Below, one piece after another: positions 10,899 through 20,623 of a stretch of 64,000 bases of DNA; positions within the stretch are counted from its first letter, which is position 1, and every line of letters starts with the position of its first letter. Location of the stretch: assembly GCA_018136815.1 (NCBI GenBank), contig CM030932.1, forward strand, positions 4,504,287 through 4,568,286, in the 5' to 3' direction. Below the pieces are notes generated by a model. That model was not told the DNA's origin, did no database searches, and saw nothing but the letters and a program-made list of their open reading frames with translations. A program made the position numbers and the translations under genes. This DNA is from Isochrysis galbana. Taxonomy: Eukaryota; Haptophyta; Isochrysidales; Isochrysidaceae.

Positions 10899-13133
10899 CT
10901 ACACGGCAGGTGTGAGCAACACCTGAGCCTCGGCCTCGCGCTTCGGCTTTCCCTTGGCAATCACGTCTGAGGGTCGTCCCCTCGAGCGGCGCAGCCGCGC
11001 GAGCGCTCGCGCAGAGGCGTTCACGCCGTTGAGCACACCGCGCGTGACTCTGGGACAGCAGCACATGCACGCACGCGCGCAGCGGCCCTTCTGCGGCTCG
11101 CCCGGCTGCTGCGGCGGCGCGACGCCCAGCCGGCCCTCGAGGTCAGAGCGTAAGACGCGGCCGTGGCCATCGCACCCGATAGTTTTCAGAGCACGCAGCG
11201 CCTCGGTGTGGACGAGAGGCGCCGCGTGCAGGTGGGGCGATGTGAGCAGTCGCACCAAGGTATGTGCGTGCATCCACGCGGCTGCACCGTCTCCGCCGCC
11301 GCCCACCAGCGCAAACGCCTCGCCCACCTCGCGTGTCGTGACTGTCGCTAGCGCCCTAACGGCAGTGCCGAGGCATACCTCAGGTACGACTGGCCCGCCG
11401 CGTGCATCGCCGCCGCCCACACGCCCGGCGTATGACTCGGGTGCCGCGGGCTTTGTCGCCTTCGCGTCAGCGGCGCGCACTGCCGCGTCGAGCATGCCCA
11501 TCATGCCGCCGTGGAGCGGTGAGCGGATACACGCGCCCAAGTGGTGTGCGATCACTACGCGCGGCTCGCGCGCGAGCAACGCCTCGGCCAAGGCGCGCAG
11601 TCGGCTGCGCGGCACGAGCAGCAGCTCGCGCTCGAGACCGCGAGGGTCGAGTCCCGAGAGGCCAAAGGATGGTGTGCACTCGCCGTCGGCGTCAGCCTCG
11701 GCCTCCGCCTCGGCGCCGACGGCGCACGGCTCGCACGTACCCTCATTGGCAGGCGTGAGCGTCGAGTCGGATGTGCGGTCGCCACGCGCTCGTGATGCGC
11801 CATCGGCCATCGCCGCGTAGGCGTGCCACGCGGCGAGCAGCACTGCGGCCGCGCGTCGCAGCGGCCCAAACTTGTCGTTGATGCGCAGCTCATCGACGAG
11901 CGAAAGAGGGACGGTAGGGCACGGGGGGCTCTGCGCGCGGAGCTGCTTGGCGCGCCACACGGCTGCGCAGACGGTGGCGAATAGGTCGGCCGAGTCGGGC
12001 ATTGGCAGCCCTCCACCGAGGTACTGCGGCAGCACCGAGAGCGTATATTCGTGGCCCGGAAAGAGAAGTGTCTCGGCGGGGCAGGCACGCCAGAGCTTGG
12101 CGAAGGTGGCGCACATCATGGGCACGTCGCCCTCGAACGGTGCGCCGCAGCCGCCACAAAAGAGCACATCGCCACCGAAGAGGACTGAGGGCGAGCCGCG
12201 GATCAGGTAGGCAATGGAGCCGACGGTGTGGCCGGGCGCAGCGAGGGCAAGGACGCGGAGCCGGCCGATGGGGACACAATCGCCGTCGTCGAGCGGATGA
12301 GTGCACGCCGCCACGCGGTCGGCCGCGCCGCCGTAGACGGCGAGCGAGGGGAAGAGCGCGTGCAAGCGCTCGTTGCCGGCCGCGTGGTCCCAGTGCTTGT
12401 GCGTCGTGAGGATCGCGCTCGGCAGCAGCGGCCGCCCACCGTAATGCGCGCGAGAGAGCTCTGAGAGGGCGGCCAGCACGGCGGACGGGTCGGCCGGATC
12501 GACGAGCGCGCACGGCAGAGGCTCGAGGGAGGGGCCTACATCGCCGTCGGCAGTGCCCCCTGAATCCTCAGCCGGAGGCACTGCCCCCTCTGCCGCGCAG
12601 CTCGACGTGTCAACGATGACATAGCAGTAGTTGTCAAGCAGTAGGGCGACAGTGTGCACGCTGAACGGGGTTTTCGCGCCGCCGCTGGAGGCGGCTGGCG
12701 GCGACGGCGGCGGCGACGGCTTGTCCGCAACGCCGAGCTCCTCGTCCTCGTCCTCGACCCACACCTCCTCCTCTCCGATGGTGCTCGCGCCAGCCTCCTT
12801 GCCCTCCTCCTCGAGCGGATCGTGCTCGTACGGCACCACCGCCCCGTCTGCGATCGCTTGGACCCTCACCGAGCGCGAGTGCGGCCGACCGCCGCCCGTG
12901 AGAGAGTGGAGAAGCTTGAAGGCCACCACGTGAAGAAGGCCGAGCCTCGTGGGGTACACGTAAAGCATCAGGCGTGGGAGGAGCAGGGAGAGGGCGAGCA
13001 GGCCGAGCGAGTGGAGAAGAAAGATGGGAACCACATAGCACAGCACCAGGGCCAGGCCGAGCAGCGTTAGAGCACACGAGAGAGAGAGAGAAAGAGAGAG
13101 AGAGAGGGAGGAGAGCAGAGCGGCGCCGCCCAT
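10899..13133 (-). CDS. Membrane-anchored glyoxalase-II-like metallo-beta-lactamase-fold hydrolase
   Basis: A 744-residue intronless frame. The N-terminal about 70 residues contain two hydrophobic segments, suggesting membrane anchoring or an organelle presequence. The catalytic domain begins near residue 150. THKHWDHAAGN (about residue 243) is the binuclear metal motif HxHxDH, and GHTVGS, FGGDVLFCGGCG (bridging Asp) and LLFPGHEYT complete the ligands in the order seen in hydroxyacylglutathione hydrolases. A LVDELRIND-like stretch follows, as in that family. Glyoxalase II hydrolyses S-D-lactoylglutathione, and the anchored layout also recalls PNKD-type proteins. The roughly 350-residue C-terminal extension has no domain I recognise. 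The protein is about three times longer than simple GloB enzymes, so the substrate should not be assumed. A short GA repeat encodes part of the leader. Confidence 0.75.
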   Translation of the reverse strand: MGGAALLSSLSLSLSLSLSCALTLLGLALVLCYVVPIFLLHSLGLLALSLLLPRLMLYVYPTRLGLLHVVAFKLLHSLTGGGRPHSRSVRVQAIADGAVVPYEHDPLEEEGKEAGASTIGEEEVWVEDEDEELGVADKPSPPPSPPAASSGGAKTPFSVHTVALLLDNYCYVIVDTSSCAAEGAVPPAEDSGGTADGDVGPSLEPLPCALVDPADPSAVLAALSELSRAHYGGRPLLPSAILTTHKHWDHAAGNERLHALFPSLAVYGGAADRVAACTHPLDDGDCVPIGRLRVLALAAPGHTVGSIAYLIRGSPSVLFGGDVLFCGGCGAPFEGDVPMMCATFAKLWRACPAETLLFPGHEYTLSVLPQYLGGGLPMPDSADLFATVCAAVWRAKQLRAQSPPCPTVPLSLVDELRINDKFGPLRRAAAVLLAAWHAYAAMADGASRARGDRTSDSTLTPANEGTCEPCAVGAEAEAEADADGECTPSFGLSGLDPRGLERELLLVPRSRLRALAEALLAREPRVVIAHHLGACIRSPLHGGMMGMLDAAVRAADAKATKPAAPESYAGRVGGGDARGGPVVPEVCLGTAVRALATVTTREVGEAFALVGGGGDGAAAWMHAHTLVRLLTSPHLHAAPLVHTEALRALKTIGCDGHGRVLRSDLEGRLGVAPPQQPGEPQKGRCARACMCCCPRVTRGVLNGVNASARALARLRRSRGRPSDVIAKGKPKREAEAQVLLTPAV

Positions 13134-13285
13134 CGCACGCCCTCCGCCCGCCGGCCAAGTTTAAAACGGGATACTCGGTACTCGGTACACAATTGTTCTC
13201 CCCCTCGGTATTTTGGCCCCTTGAGGCTTTAGCTTTAGGGCTTTAGGGCCCTAAGTCAGGAAATGTGCTGAGCCCACATGTACTA

Positions 13286-13649
13286 TAATCTAACTGAGCA
13301 TTAGTACCACTACTCTCACTAGCCCGGTACTAACACGACAACCCTCAGCGCACCTGCCCGTACACCTTGGCGCGTGTTGTTGCCACAGATACATACACCT
13401 ATGCACTATGCACACCTCCACATCTCCCCCCTCGCAAGCCCCCGGCTCCCATTCTAACTCCCCACAAGTTAAAATGAGGGAAAACCCAGTGAGGCGGACC
13501 GAACGACGCCGGCCGACTCTCCGGGAAAAAGCACCGGGGGGGGGGGGAGGAACCTCTCGTCAAAAAAGGAGAACGGCCCTTCCAGCTCGCGCCGTGAGCC
13601 GTGAGCAGTTCTCGAGAAATAAACGACTGCGAGTCGAGTAGCCTGTGCC
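13286..13649 (-). mobile_element. Element A 3' part, running into the assembly gap
   Basis: Reverse complement of 6885-7235 with few differences, beginning at the element terminus (TAATCTAACTGAG) and cut by the gap. The start and TSD cannot be examined. Confidence 0.85.
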
Positions 13650-13749
13650 NNNNNNNNNNNNNNNNNNNNNNNNNNNNNNNNNNNNNNNNNNNNNNNNNNN
13701 NNNNNNNNNNNNNNNNNNNNNNNNNNNNNNNNNNNNNNNNNNNNNNNNN
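13650..13749. other. Assembly gap (100 N)
   Basis: Exactly 100 N, a conventional unknown-size gap. An element A end lies on the left and an element B fragment on the right, so repeats probably broke the assembly. Confidence 1.
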
Positions 13750-13750
13750 G

Positions 13751-13972
13751 GCGATAGGCTGGCCAGCGAGGGCGCGATGGCCTGGGCGTGCGTTCCAGGT
13801 TCCAGGCAAGCCTGTGGGGAGAGGAGTCGGTCAGCAGGGCAGTGTGCTCCTAGCAAGCCATAAGCCATAAGGCATGCCAGGAGGGTGGGTGGTTCCTCCC
13901 TCACAGCGGGGGAGGAATTGAAGGGGGGGTGGCTTGTGTCCTCCCATGTGTCAACCAAGTATAAACTTAGTT
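13751..13972 (-). mobile_element. Element B head fragment
   Basis: Reverse-strand copy of the first about 225 bases of element B, ending at 13972 with the palindrome AACTAAGTTTATACTTGGTT. It is more diverged than the copies at 7313 and 17350. Its left side abuts the gap. Confidence 0.75.
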
Positions 13973-14379
13973 GTGAGAGAGTTCCAGCCCCCTGGCTAAA
14001 CAGTAAACTATAGTTCGAATTCCTATTGCTATTGCCTATCACGCACGCAGCACGCAGCACGCAGCACGCAACACGCAGCACGCAACACGCAGCACGCAGC
14101 GCGCAGCGCGCGCAGCGCGCACACACGACACACCCGCGGGTAGCGTAAAGGTAAAGGGAGTGAGTATTTGGGGTATAGGCAGTGGCGTGAGTCAGCACCA
14201 TGAGCCATGAGTGCGATGTGTGATGGGGCCCCCGAAGCTAGCAGCTAGCAGCTAGCAGCTAGCAGCTAGCAGCTAGCAGCTAGTAGCTAGCAGCTAGTAG
14301 TAGCCAGAATCCACAGAATCTTCAAAATTTGCATATACGTCAGCAAGTGGCAGGGCATGAGCATGAGAGAGTGACCGAC
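13973..14379. repeat. 7-bp minisatellites in intergenic DNA
   Basis: Two short tandem arrays occur: CACGCAG-type units at about 14041-14115 and AGCTAGC-type units at about 14237-14300. No gene is apparent. Confidence 0.8.
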
Positions 14380-14474
14380 AGGCCCCCCGGAGGGGAATTG
14401 GAGCCTGAGAGCCTGAGTGGGAGGGCACGAGGCGCCTCTCGCCTCTCCCATGAGAACTAAGTGTAAACTTAGTT
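14380..14474 (-). mobile_element. Divergent hairpin-headed element fragment
   Basis: Read on the minus strand it begins with AACTAAGT-TTAC-ACTTAGTT, a palindrome with perfectly paired 8-bp arms, followed by CTCATGGGAG and a GC hairpin. The layout matches elements A and B but the sequence is a separate subfamily. Confidence 0.6.
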
Positions 14475-14895
14475 GGACGTGCGACGTGCAGCGTGCAGCA
14501 CGCTAGCCGCTGCTTTTTTTCGCGCGCGCAAGCGCATGCGGGCTTGGGCCGCGTGCCTTGTCGGCCTGGCCAATGAGAGCTGCAGCTCACGAACCGACTT
14601 GAGTTCCAGAGCTGGATGGGATACACGACGTGCATGATGAGCAAGAATCACAAGGAGCGTGCGGGTACGGTGCACAAGCACAGCCGAAGACTTGGGAGCG
14701 CGGGCATCAACATAGATACTAGACTGAGAAAGGTGCGAGGTGTTAAGGGTTGATACATGTGGGCCCAAAGGACTCGAGGGCACCCCTTCCATCGACAATT
14801 TGGCGAGGTAAGACTAGAGAGGGGGGGCTACAACGGACTGTGACAGACATGAGCGGAAGACGGACCCAGACGCGGCTTCTCCACTCGCTGCGTCT
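14475..14895. other. Intergenic, no gene seen
   Basis: Sequence between the divergent hairpin element and the 3' end of lipB. It probably includes the lipB 3' UTR. Nothing else is recognisable. Confidence 0.4.
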
Positions 14896-16296
14896 TCAAG
14901 ACGCCGGGCTGGACACGGTGCTGACAGCCACTGTGACCTCCGTCATCGCCTTGTGTCTAGCAAGCGTGAGGTCGTTCTCACATGGCTCACGCAGATGCGC
15001 GGCAAACACCTCCTCAAAGTGCCCCGCCACCACGGTCGCCGTCCTCTGCATGAGCGCCTCGGCATCGAGCGGCGGCAGGCCTTGTGCGTCACGGAGCGTC
15101 TCCACCGACGCCACTTCGCGGCCCGCGAGCCCGCACGGCACGATGCCCTCCCAATGACGCATGTCCGTGTGGACCTACAGTCATGGGCGCCAAGCATTTG
15201 GGACGACAGGCGCAGCACATACAGGCGAGCAATGTCGGGTAACAGGAGGCGGGCGGGCAAGGCACGTACGTTGAGTGCTAGCCCGTGGTAGCTCAGCCAT
15301 CGAGAGAGCTTGACGCCCATTGCGCACGCCTTTTGCCCATTCACCCACACGCCAGTGAGCCCCTCCTCCCGACCTGCGCCCTCAATGCCGAGCGATCCCA
15401 ACGTGCGGATCACCACCTCTTCAAGCGAGCGCATGTACCAGTGCACATCCTGAGCGTCACTCGCAGACAGGGCCGTTGTGAGCAAAGCAACCTGAGAGGC
15501 GAACTGGGTGCTAGCGAGTGACTGCTCGAATCGTTGCACTGACGCACCTGCTTGTAGTTTCGCAAGTTTAGGATCGGGTACAGCACCAGCTGGCCTGGCC
15601 CGTGGTATGTCACCTGCAAGAGGGTGTGCCAGCACGCTGGCGTCGGCAGCACGTACACCTGGCTCGGAGCTGCGCCTCCTCCCGCCCTCTTGTTCTCACC
15701 GCGCAACTGAAACACCTTTCCGTTGCTCACCGTTCTCCTCCGCCGCACGCACCGGACGTGCGGTGTGCACCCTCCAACGCCAACTATCTACAGTCCACAC
15801 CCCGTGCTCGGAAGAGTACAGTGATGTGTAATCTCGGAGCCAGTTGTTTGCCCACGCGCGCTGAGCGCACCTCTCCTCCCCTCTCTGTTCTCACCAGCTC
15901 GAAAGCCGGCCTTGCACCGAGTACGTTTGCCAGATCGCTTGAAGCGCCGAGTGTGTATGTGGGCGGATGCTGCAGCATGATGAGCGCGTCGTCGTGCCGC
16001 ACGTCTTCCTTCCTCCTGAGCGCCTCTGCCCGTTCGGCATGCAGCGCGCGCTGCCAAGAGAGGGAGAGGCTGTAGCTGACGAGCGAAGAGTGGTGGTCGT
16101 GCAGAGCGACAGTCGGAGGTTGCGTTGCTCGAGGGGTGAGAGGCTGCCAGACAGCGAGGGAGAGGAGCAGCAAAGCCATGCGACGCAGAGGGCAGGAGAA
16201 GGAAGAGAGGGAGGCAGGGAGGGAGAGAAGAAAAGAGAGAGAGGTGAAGAAAGAGAAGGGTGGGAGGGAGAGAGAGAGGATACCGCGCGCGCACAC
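14896..16296 (-). CDS. lipB: Lipoyl(octanoyl) transferase LipB, 4 exons
   Basis: Exons on the minus strand are 16296-15871, 15613-15548, 15449-15270 and 15174-14896. All junctions are phase 0, with donors GTGCGC, GTGCGT and GTACGT and CAG/TAG acceptors, giving 316 residues. The enzyme moves octanoate from acyl-carrier protein to lipoyl domains. The spliced protein shows the family blocks in order: [69 protein letters not shown] (putative catalytic Lys), [11 protein letters not shown] and GIVPCGLAG (putative catalytic Cys). The first ATG gives a hydrophobic leader, and an in-frame ATG at 16179 ([11 protein letters not shown]) is an alternative. Either leader could target a mitochondrion or a secondary plastid. 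The reading frame depends on my exon joins, but every conserved block lands in frame. Confidence 0.88.
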
Positions 16297-16489
16297 GGGA
16301 GAGAACCCCTCTACTCTCTACTCTGCTAATAGAGAGAACGGTTCTACTCTAAAGTACTCTCGATCAAGAATTAATCTCTTACGTAATAAAATAAAATAAT
16401 TAATGTTATATCCTAGCCAACCCCACTAGCTAATTGGACACAACTTTTCCGTCCCGGAATCCCGCCATGCCTGACGAGCCAGGTGTCCG
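16297..16489. other. Short AT-richer intergenic stretch
   Basis: Upstream of lipB. It includes an AT-rich patch at 16370-16425. No promoter motif is recognised. Confidence 0.4.
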
Positions 16490-16975
16490 AGTGCTACCGG
16501 AGGGAGGGGGCTCTGCCCCCTCCCCTCGATATTTGTCCTCCCCCCAGTGCACGCACCGACCCCGCGCACCCCAGCACGTCCTCTCCTCGAGTCCACGCTG
16601 GGGGAAAACCCCTTTCGGGTAAAAACAACGCAGGGGGGGGGGGCACTCGTGAATGAGAGCCCAGAAGCGCTAATCTCTCTCGCCGAGGCGAGTGGCCGCG
16701 GCGAGCCGCGGCCCTTCCCTCCTGGCTCTGGCGCCCCCGTCTTCTCTTACCCAAACGGGGCGAGAAGACACGTAAACGCCGGAGGGGAGAGCTGCCACTC
16801 CCCCCTCCCCTCCCTCTTCCCTCTTCCTCCTCTCTTCCCTGCGGCTCTGGCCCATGGCGCGCGCCTGCGGCCCCTCTTCAGGTCCCCAGGAGGCCTGCAG
16901 GGGCCTGGGAGCACAGCTCAGGGGGCAGGTGAGGCTGGGGCATGGCCCTGGCCCCTCCTGCGTCATCAGATGCGA
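16490..16975 (-). mobile_element. Diverged element-A-like copy truncating the Fanzor fragment
   Basis: On the minus strand this resembles the middle and 3' parts of element A in the same order: the GGGGCAG-GTGAGGCTGGGGC block, CCCAAACGGGG, a poly-G next to a GGTAAAAACAACGC-like stretch, and CTCGAG. Identity is visibly lower than between the other A copies. It abuts the last recognisable Fanzor residues near 16980. Confidence 0.5.
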
Positions 16976-17349
16976 CCTGAAAGATCGCCGCAGTGTCCTG
17001 CAGTTTGGATTCCCCGCAGGGACACATCGAAGAAGTGTTGTACTCGTCGAGCACAATCGTCAACCCGCGCGACGCGAGTGCGCGCACAAACTTTTTCTTT
17101 GGGAACGTGTCCGCGAATGACCCATCTCCTATCAGCACGATAGTTCTCTTCTTTTCGTTGTTCGGCACGCGAGGCTCACCCTTCTTCCTCTTCTTGATCC
17201 CCCATACTCGGTCCGCTATGCGAGCCAGCGCACTCATCGCCTTCCGGGTTTCACACCATCGATCCATTGAACGCTGAGGATGCAAGAGATGCGAGGTGAA
17301 CGTGGAAAACCCCCCAAGGAGATGGAAGAGGTAATCCTGGAAGGACCGC
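16976..17349 (-). pseudogene. Fanzor (eukaryotic TnpB-like RNA-guided nuclease) fragment
   Basis: Minus-strand frame reading MDRWCETRKAMSALARIADR, then a GDGSF motif, then FPKKKFVRALASRGLTIVLD, EYNTSSMCPCG. This succession (a G-x-GSF strand, a helix with basic residues, a VDEYxTS strand, then CPxCG) is what I know from the RuvC/zinc-finger end of Fanzor and IS605 OrfB/TnpB proteins. The second zinc-finger half and the RuvC-III NRDxN Asp are missing: an element-A-like repeat takes over near 16976. On the upstream side the gene is interrupted at 17349 by element B plus a gypsy fragment, and its flank resumes at 20309. No N-terminal half is visible, so it cannot encode an active nuclease. Other CPxCG proteins are possible but fit less well. 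Confidence 0.6.
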
Positions 17350-17455
17350 AACTAAGTTTATACTTGGTTGACCCATGGGGGGGCACGAGCCCCCCCCTCT
17401 CTCCACTCCTCCCCTGCCATGGGGGAGGAACCACCCATCCTCCTGGCATGCCTGT
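17350..17455 (+). mobile_element. Element B, 5' part (inserted in the Fanzor fragment)
   Basis: Starts AACTAAGTTTATACTTGGTT and closely follows the copy at 7313 for about 105 bases before the gypsy fragment begins. Together with 20101-20290 it forms one B insertion flanked by the 18-bp direct repeat TAATCCTGGAAGGACCGC (17332-17349 and 20291-20308). Confidence 0.8.
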
Positions 17456-20100
17456 GTCGCATCCGCGATCGACTTCCGACCTTAGGCGTCTTCGAGCCCA
17501 GTCGTTCTTGTTGCCGCGGGGTTTTACTCGTAACTTGTAGAACTCTGCACTCGTAACTCGCCCCTCGCTCCTTGCCGTTGCGCCCCTTTGTGGCCTGTCT
17601 CGCTCCTGTTTCGCTCCTTTGCACCTTGGGCCTTGCTCTGCCTTTGGTCCCTCCTTGCTGTCGTTCCCCCCTCCAGCACCGCTGGCGCGTCATTGCGGCG
17701 ATACGTCCTCCGTCGTCGCTACCGTCGACCCCACGTCTGCTAGCCCTCCGCCGTGCGCCGAGCACGCCTTCTTCTCCGCTGAATGGCGACCGTGGCTTGA
17801 GACAACACGGCGACCTACCCTCGACGTTCGTCCGGCGCGCATGCTGCGCAAAATACGAAACCGGTGGCGAGTATGGACCGCCACCGCCTCCACTGGACCC
17901 CGGTCGTTCTCCTGGGTGCCGGTGTCCGAATCATTAGCCCAATCGCTAGACGCAGAGCTCCGGCTCCTCACCGTCGCCTCCCCCGGCGAGGCCATGCCCC
18001 TTGCCGACTCTTGTCCTCCGCGCCCCCGCCCCTTCGTACGCCTGCCGCCTCTTCTGGAGGCGTGCGCCGTTGTTGACGCCAGACATCCGCTAGCGGATGG
18101 CTGGCACTCCGCCTTGCGCCTCACCTGGTCGCACCAGGAGCGCCTCGCCTTTCTGCCTACTGCGCCTCCCCGCTTGGGATAGGAGCCCTACCCGATCTTC
18201 ATCCGCTCTTGCCGCCCCTTCGCTGCCCTCGCACTCCGCCTCTCGCCGACGTTCTCGCCGACCTTCGCCGGCGCCACGCCGCCTTCGTGCCAGCAGGCAC
18301 CCCTCCTTCGTTACCGGTGGTCGCCTCAGTCACCAGGGAGGTGCTGGCGTCGCAAGTGGTCGACACGCCGCACAGCCTATACCCCCGCCACTGCCTCTAC
18401 GTACGCCACCTTGTGGTGTGCCGCCGCTCTCCGTCCGGCCCCACCCACTATCTCGTCGATTCTGCTTTAGCGGTCAACAAATCCCTGGCTGATACAGGCG
18501 CTGGTCCCTCAGTCGTCACTACCGAGCTGTTAGCGCACCTACCGCGCGACGCATGCGTGCAATTAGAGCGCGCGGTTGACCGGCCGGCCGTTGTGGGGCC
18601 AGACGGTAACCCACTCCGCGTGCGTGGCTACGCCACTATCGTCTTCTCCCTCGCTAACGTTGAATTTCGCCACCGCTTTCTTCTGGTCGATGGAGCGCCT
18701 ACGCTGCTCCTAGGAAATGACTTCCTGGAAGCGCACGCCGCTTGCATCAACCTAGCCTCGGTCGCTGACGGCAATAGCCGCCTCACCCTTACCGTTAACG
18801 GCCGTCGCATACACACGACAGTCTCCACTCGCCCTCGTTCTACCGCGGCGCCGCTCGCCGTGATAGCCGCCGTCGACCTGCCTGACCAAAGCGCTGATCC
18901 TCTCCTGGACCATTCAGGCACTGGAGCCGCCGCCCCAACGCCCTCCGAACAGCCGCTGCCCCCACTCGACCCCGCCTACGAGCCGCTTCCGCGCTATGAT
19001 TTCTCTAGGCCTCCACCGCCGCCGGTGACCTCCACTGACGTCAGGGTGGAGCCCCTCTTTCCGCATTCGACTACTGCGCCAACGGCCTCCAGGGATTTCG
19101 CACTCTACACTAGCGAGCCCGTTACGATCCCGGGCAAATCCAGAGGCACCTTCGCCGTCTGCGTCCCCCTCGAGCTCCGCGAGTCACACCCTCGTTCCGC
19201 GGTGCTCGTGGATCGCCTCCCCTCGCGCGATGGCCTCGACTCTCCGCCTCTTGTCGCTACAAGTGTGGAGACACCTAGCGATAAGGGTGAGGTCCTGGTC
19301 ACCGTCTGGAACCTCTCCGCCCGCCCGGTCACCCTGCCAGCCTACTCCCCGGTGGCCTCTGCTCACGTGGAATTTGTACTTCACGAGGCTACTCGGACTC
19401 CCGGCTCTACCGACGCCGATCCCGAAGCTGCACTAACCGAAGCGCAACGCGCCCTCCTAGATTCGATTAACGTTGACCCAGACGAACAGTTAACTCCTGA
19501 TCAGCTCGGCCAGGTTCGTCGCTTGCTGGCCCGCCACATCGACGCCTTCGCGCTCGACCCCAAGAACCCCAAGCACACGCATGTCATGGAAGTCGAACTT
19601 CCGCTACTCCCCGGTGCCACGGCTCATCGCCACGCTCCCTCTAAGATGGGAGACGAAGGACGCGCCATCGTTGAAAAGCACGTCGCCGAGATGGAAGCGG
19701 CGGGCATTATTCGCAAGTCCAACTCTCCCTGGGCTTCTCGAGTGGTGTTAGTTGGCAAGAAGGATGGTTCTGTCCGTTTCTGCGTTGACTACCGCGACAC
19801 TAACTCGAAACTCCGCATCTCCGATAGTCCGTTGCCTCTCACCGTCGAAGCCATCGACCGCCTGTCTCGCGGCCAGGGATCTCGAGATTCTCTTTTCCTG
19901 TGCATGCTCGACTTGGCCTCCGGCTTTTGGTGCCTACCCATCAAAGAGGAGGATAAGCCCATCACGGCCTTTTGCACCCATCGCCAAAAATATGAGTTCA
20001 ACTACTTGCCGTTCGGCGTGCAGTCTGGTCCTTCCTACATGTGCCGCCTCATGGACGCTGTGCTTCAAGGCCTAGCCTGGGAAGTCTGCATGCCCTACCT
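17456..20100 (+). mobile_element. Ty3/gypsy LTR-retrotransposon fragment (LTR start to mid-RT)
   Basis: Begins with TGTCGCATCCGCGATCGAC, shared with the LTR-like repeats at 4007 and 47781. A TGGCGC run at 17693, similarly placed after the LTR in the 47-kb copy, is a tentative primer-binding site. A gag-like frame (17619-18182) precedes the pol frame. The sequence stops inside the reverse transcriptase, exactly where element B resumes at 20101. It appears to have replaced about 430-470 bp of the B element, so the junction is not a clean insertion, and no 3' LTR is present. Confidence 0.75.
17619..18182 (+). pseudogene. Gag-like frame of the gypsy fragment
   Basis: A 187-codon frame ending in TAG just before the pol frame and in a different phase from it. 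No zinc knuckle or capsid signature is visible. Position before the protease is the only argument for gag. Confidence 0.35.
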
Positions 20101-20128
20101 GGGGCGCGGGCCACCGGACCATATCTAA
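18209..20128 (+). pseudogene. Truncated gypsy Pol: aspartic protease and N-terminal reverse transcriptase
   Basis: A 639-codon frame. SLADTGAGPS (residues 92-101) is the retropepsin active site, and LLLGNDFL (166-173) is the downstream protease strand. From about residue 497 the reverse transcriptase begins: GIIRKSNSPWASRVVLVGKK, RFCVDYRDTN, MLDLASGFWCLPI, FNYLPFGVQSGPSYM. These are standard Ty3/gypsy blocks. The frame is cut just before the expected YxDD catalytic motif, the last nine codons being element B sequence. RNase H and integrase are absent, so the copy is inactive. GC content and codon use are close to the host, suggesting a fairly recent or well-adapted element. Confidence 0.85.
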
Positions 20129-20290
20129 GCCCTTCACCCCTATCCCCCTAGTAGTGCACGGGGGGAGCCGCCTGATGGCGGGGGGAGAAGGGCCGGGGAG
20201 TGGGGGTGTAGAAAGTATGCTACGTACTATGTGTAGTAGGTAGTGGTTCCATTCGCCGCGAGTGCGGTAAGAATATTAGAAGGTTTTTTT
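20101..20290 (+). mobile_element. Element B, 3' part
   Basis: Near copy of 7881-8065, from GGGCGCGGGCCACCGGACC to the tail GGTAAGAATATTAGAAGG plus a T run. It is followed immediately by the second copy of the 18-bp target duplication. Confidence 0.85.
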
Positions 20291-20343
20291 TAATCCTGGA
20301 AGGACCGCGTAATTGCAGAAAAGTAGTTTCGTTACACGTCTTT

Positions 20344-20620
20344 ATACGCGGCGCCTTTGTCTGCGCGGCGCTGCAGTTGGCCCTTTTGTCTACGCCGTGA
20401 ATCCGCTTTTTTTATAAGCGGCGTTTTGTTATACGGTGTTGTTTTCATACGCGGCGCCTTTGCCTGCGCAGCGCTGCAGTTGGCCCTTTTGTCTACGCGG
20501 CGCTGATGCGCGTGAACCCGCTTTTTTTATAAGCGGCGTTTTGTTATACGGTGTTGTTTTCATACGCGGCGCCTTTGTCTGCGCGGCGCTGCAGTTGGCC
20601 CTTTTGTCTACGCGGCGGCC
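20344..20620 (+). repeat. About 2.5 copies of a 103-115-bp tandem repeat
   Basis: The unit contains ATACGCGGCGCCTTTGTCTG, GGCGCTGCAGTTGGCCCTTT and GCTTTTTTTATAAGCGGCGT. Successive copies start at 20344, 20447 and 20562. The array runs directly into the MGQYF-family copy 1 and replaces its expected start codon. Confidence 0.85.
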
Positions 20621-20623
20621 AGT

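Noticed and set aside
20551-20620. N-terminal extension of MGQYF copy 1 through the tandem repeat
   Set aside because: The frame is open but begins only at GTG in repeat sequence, with no ATG. An expressed fusion is possible but not shown.
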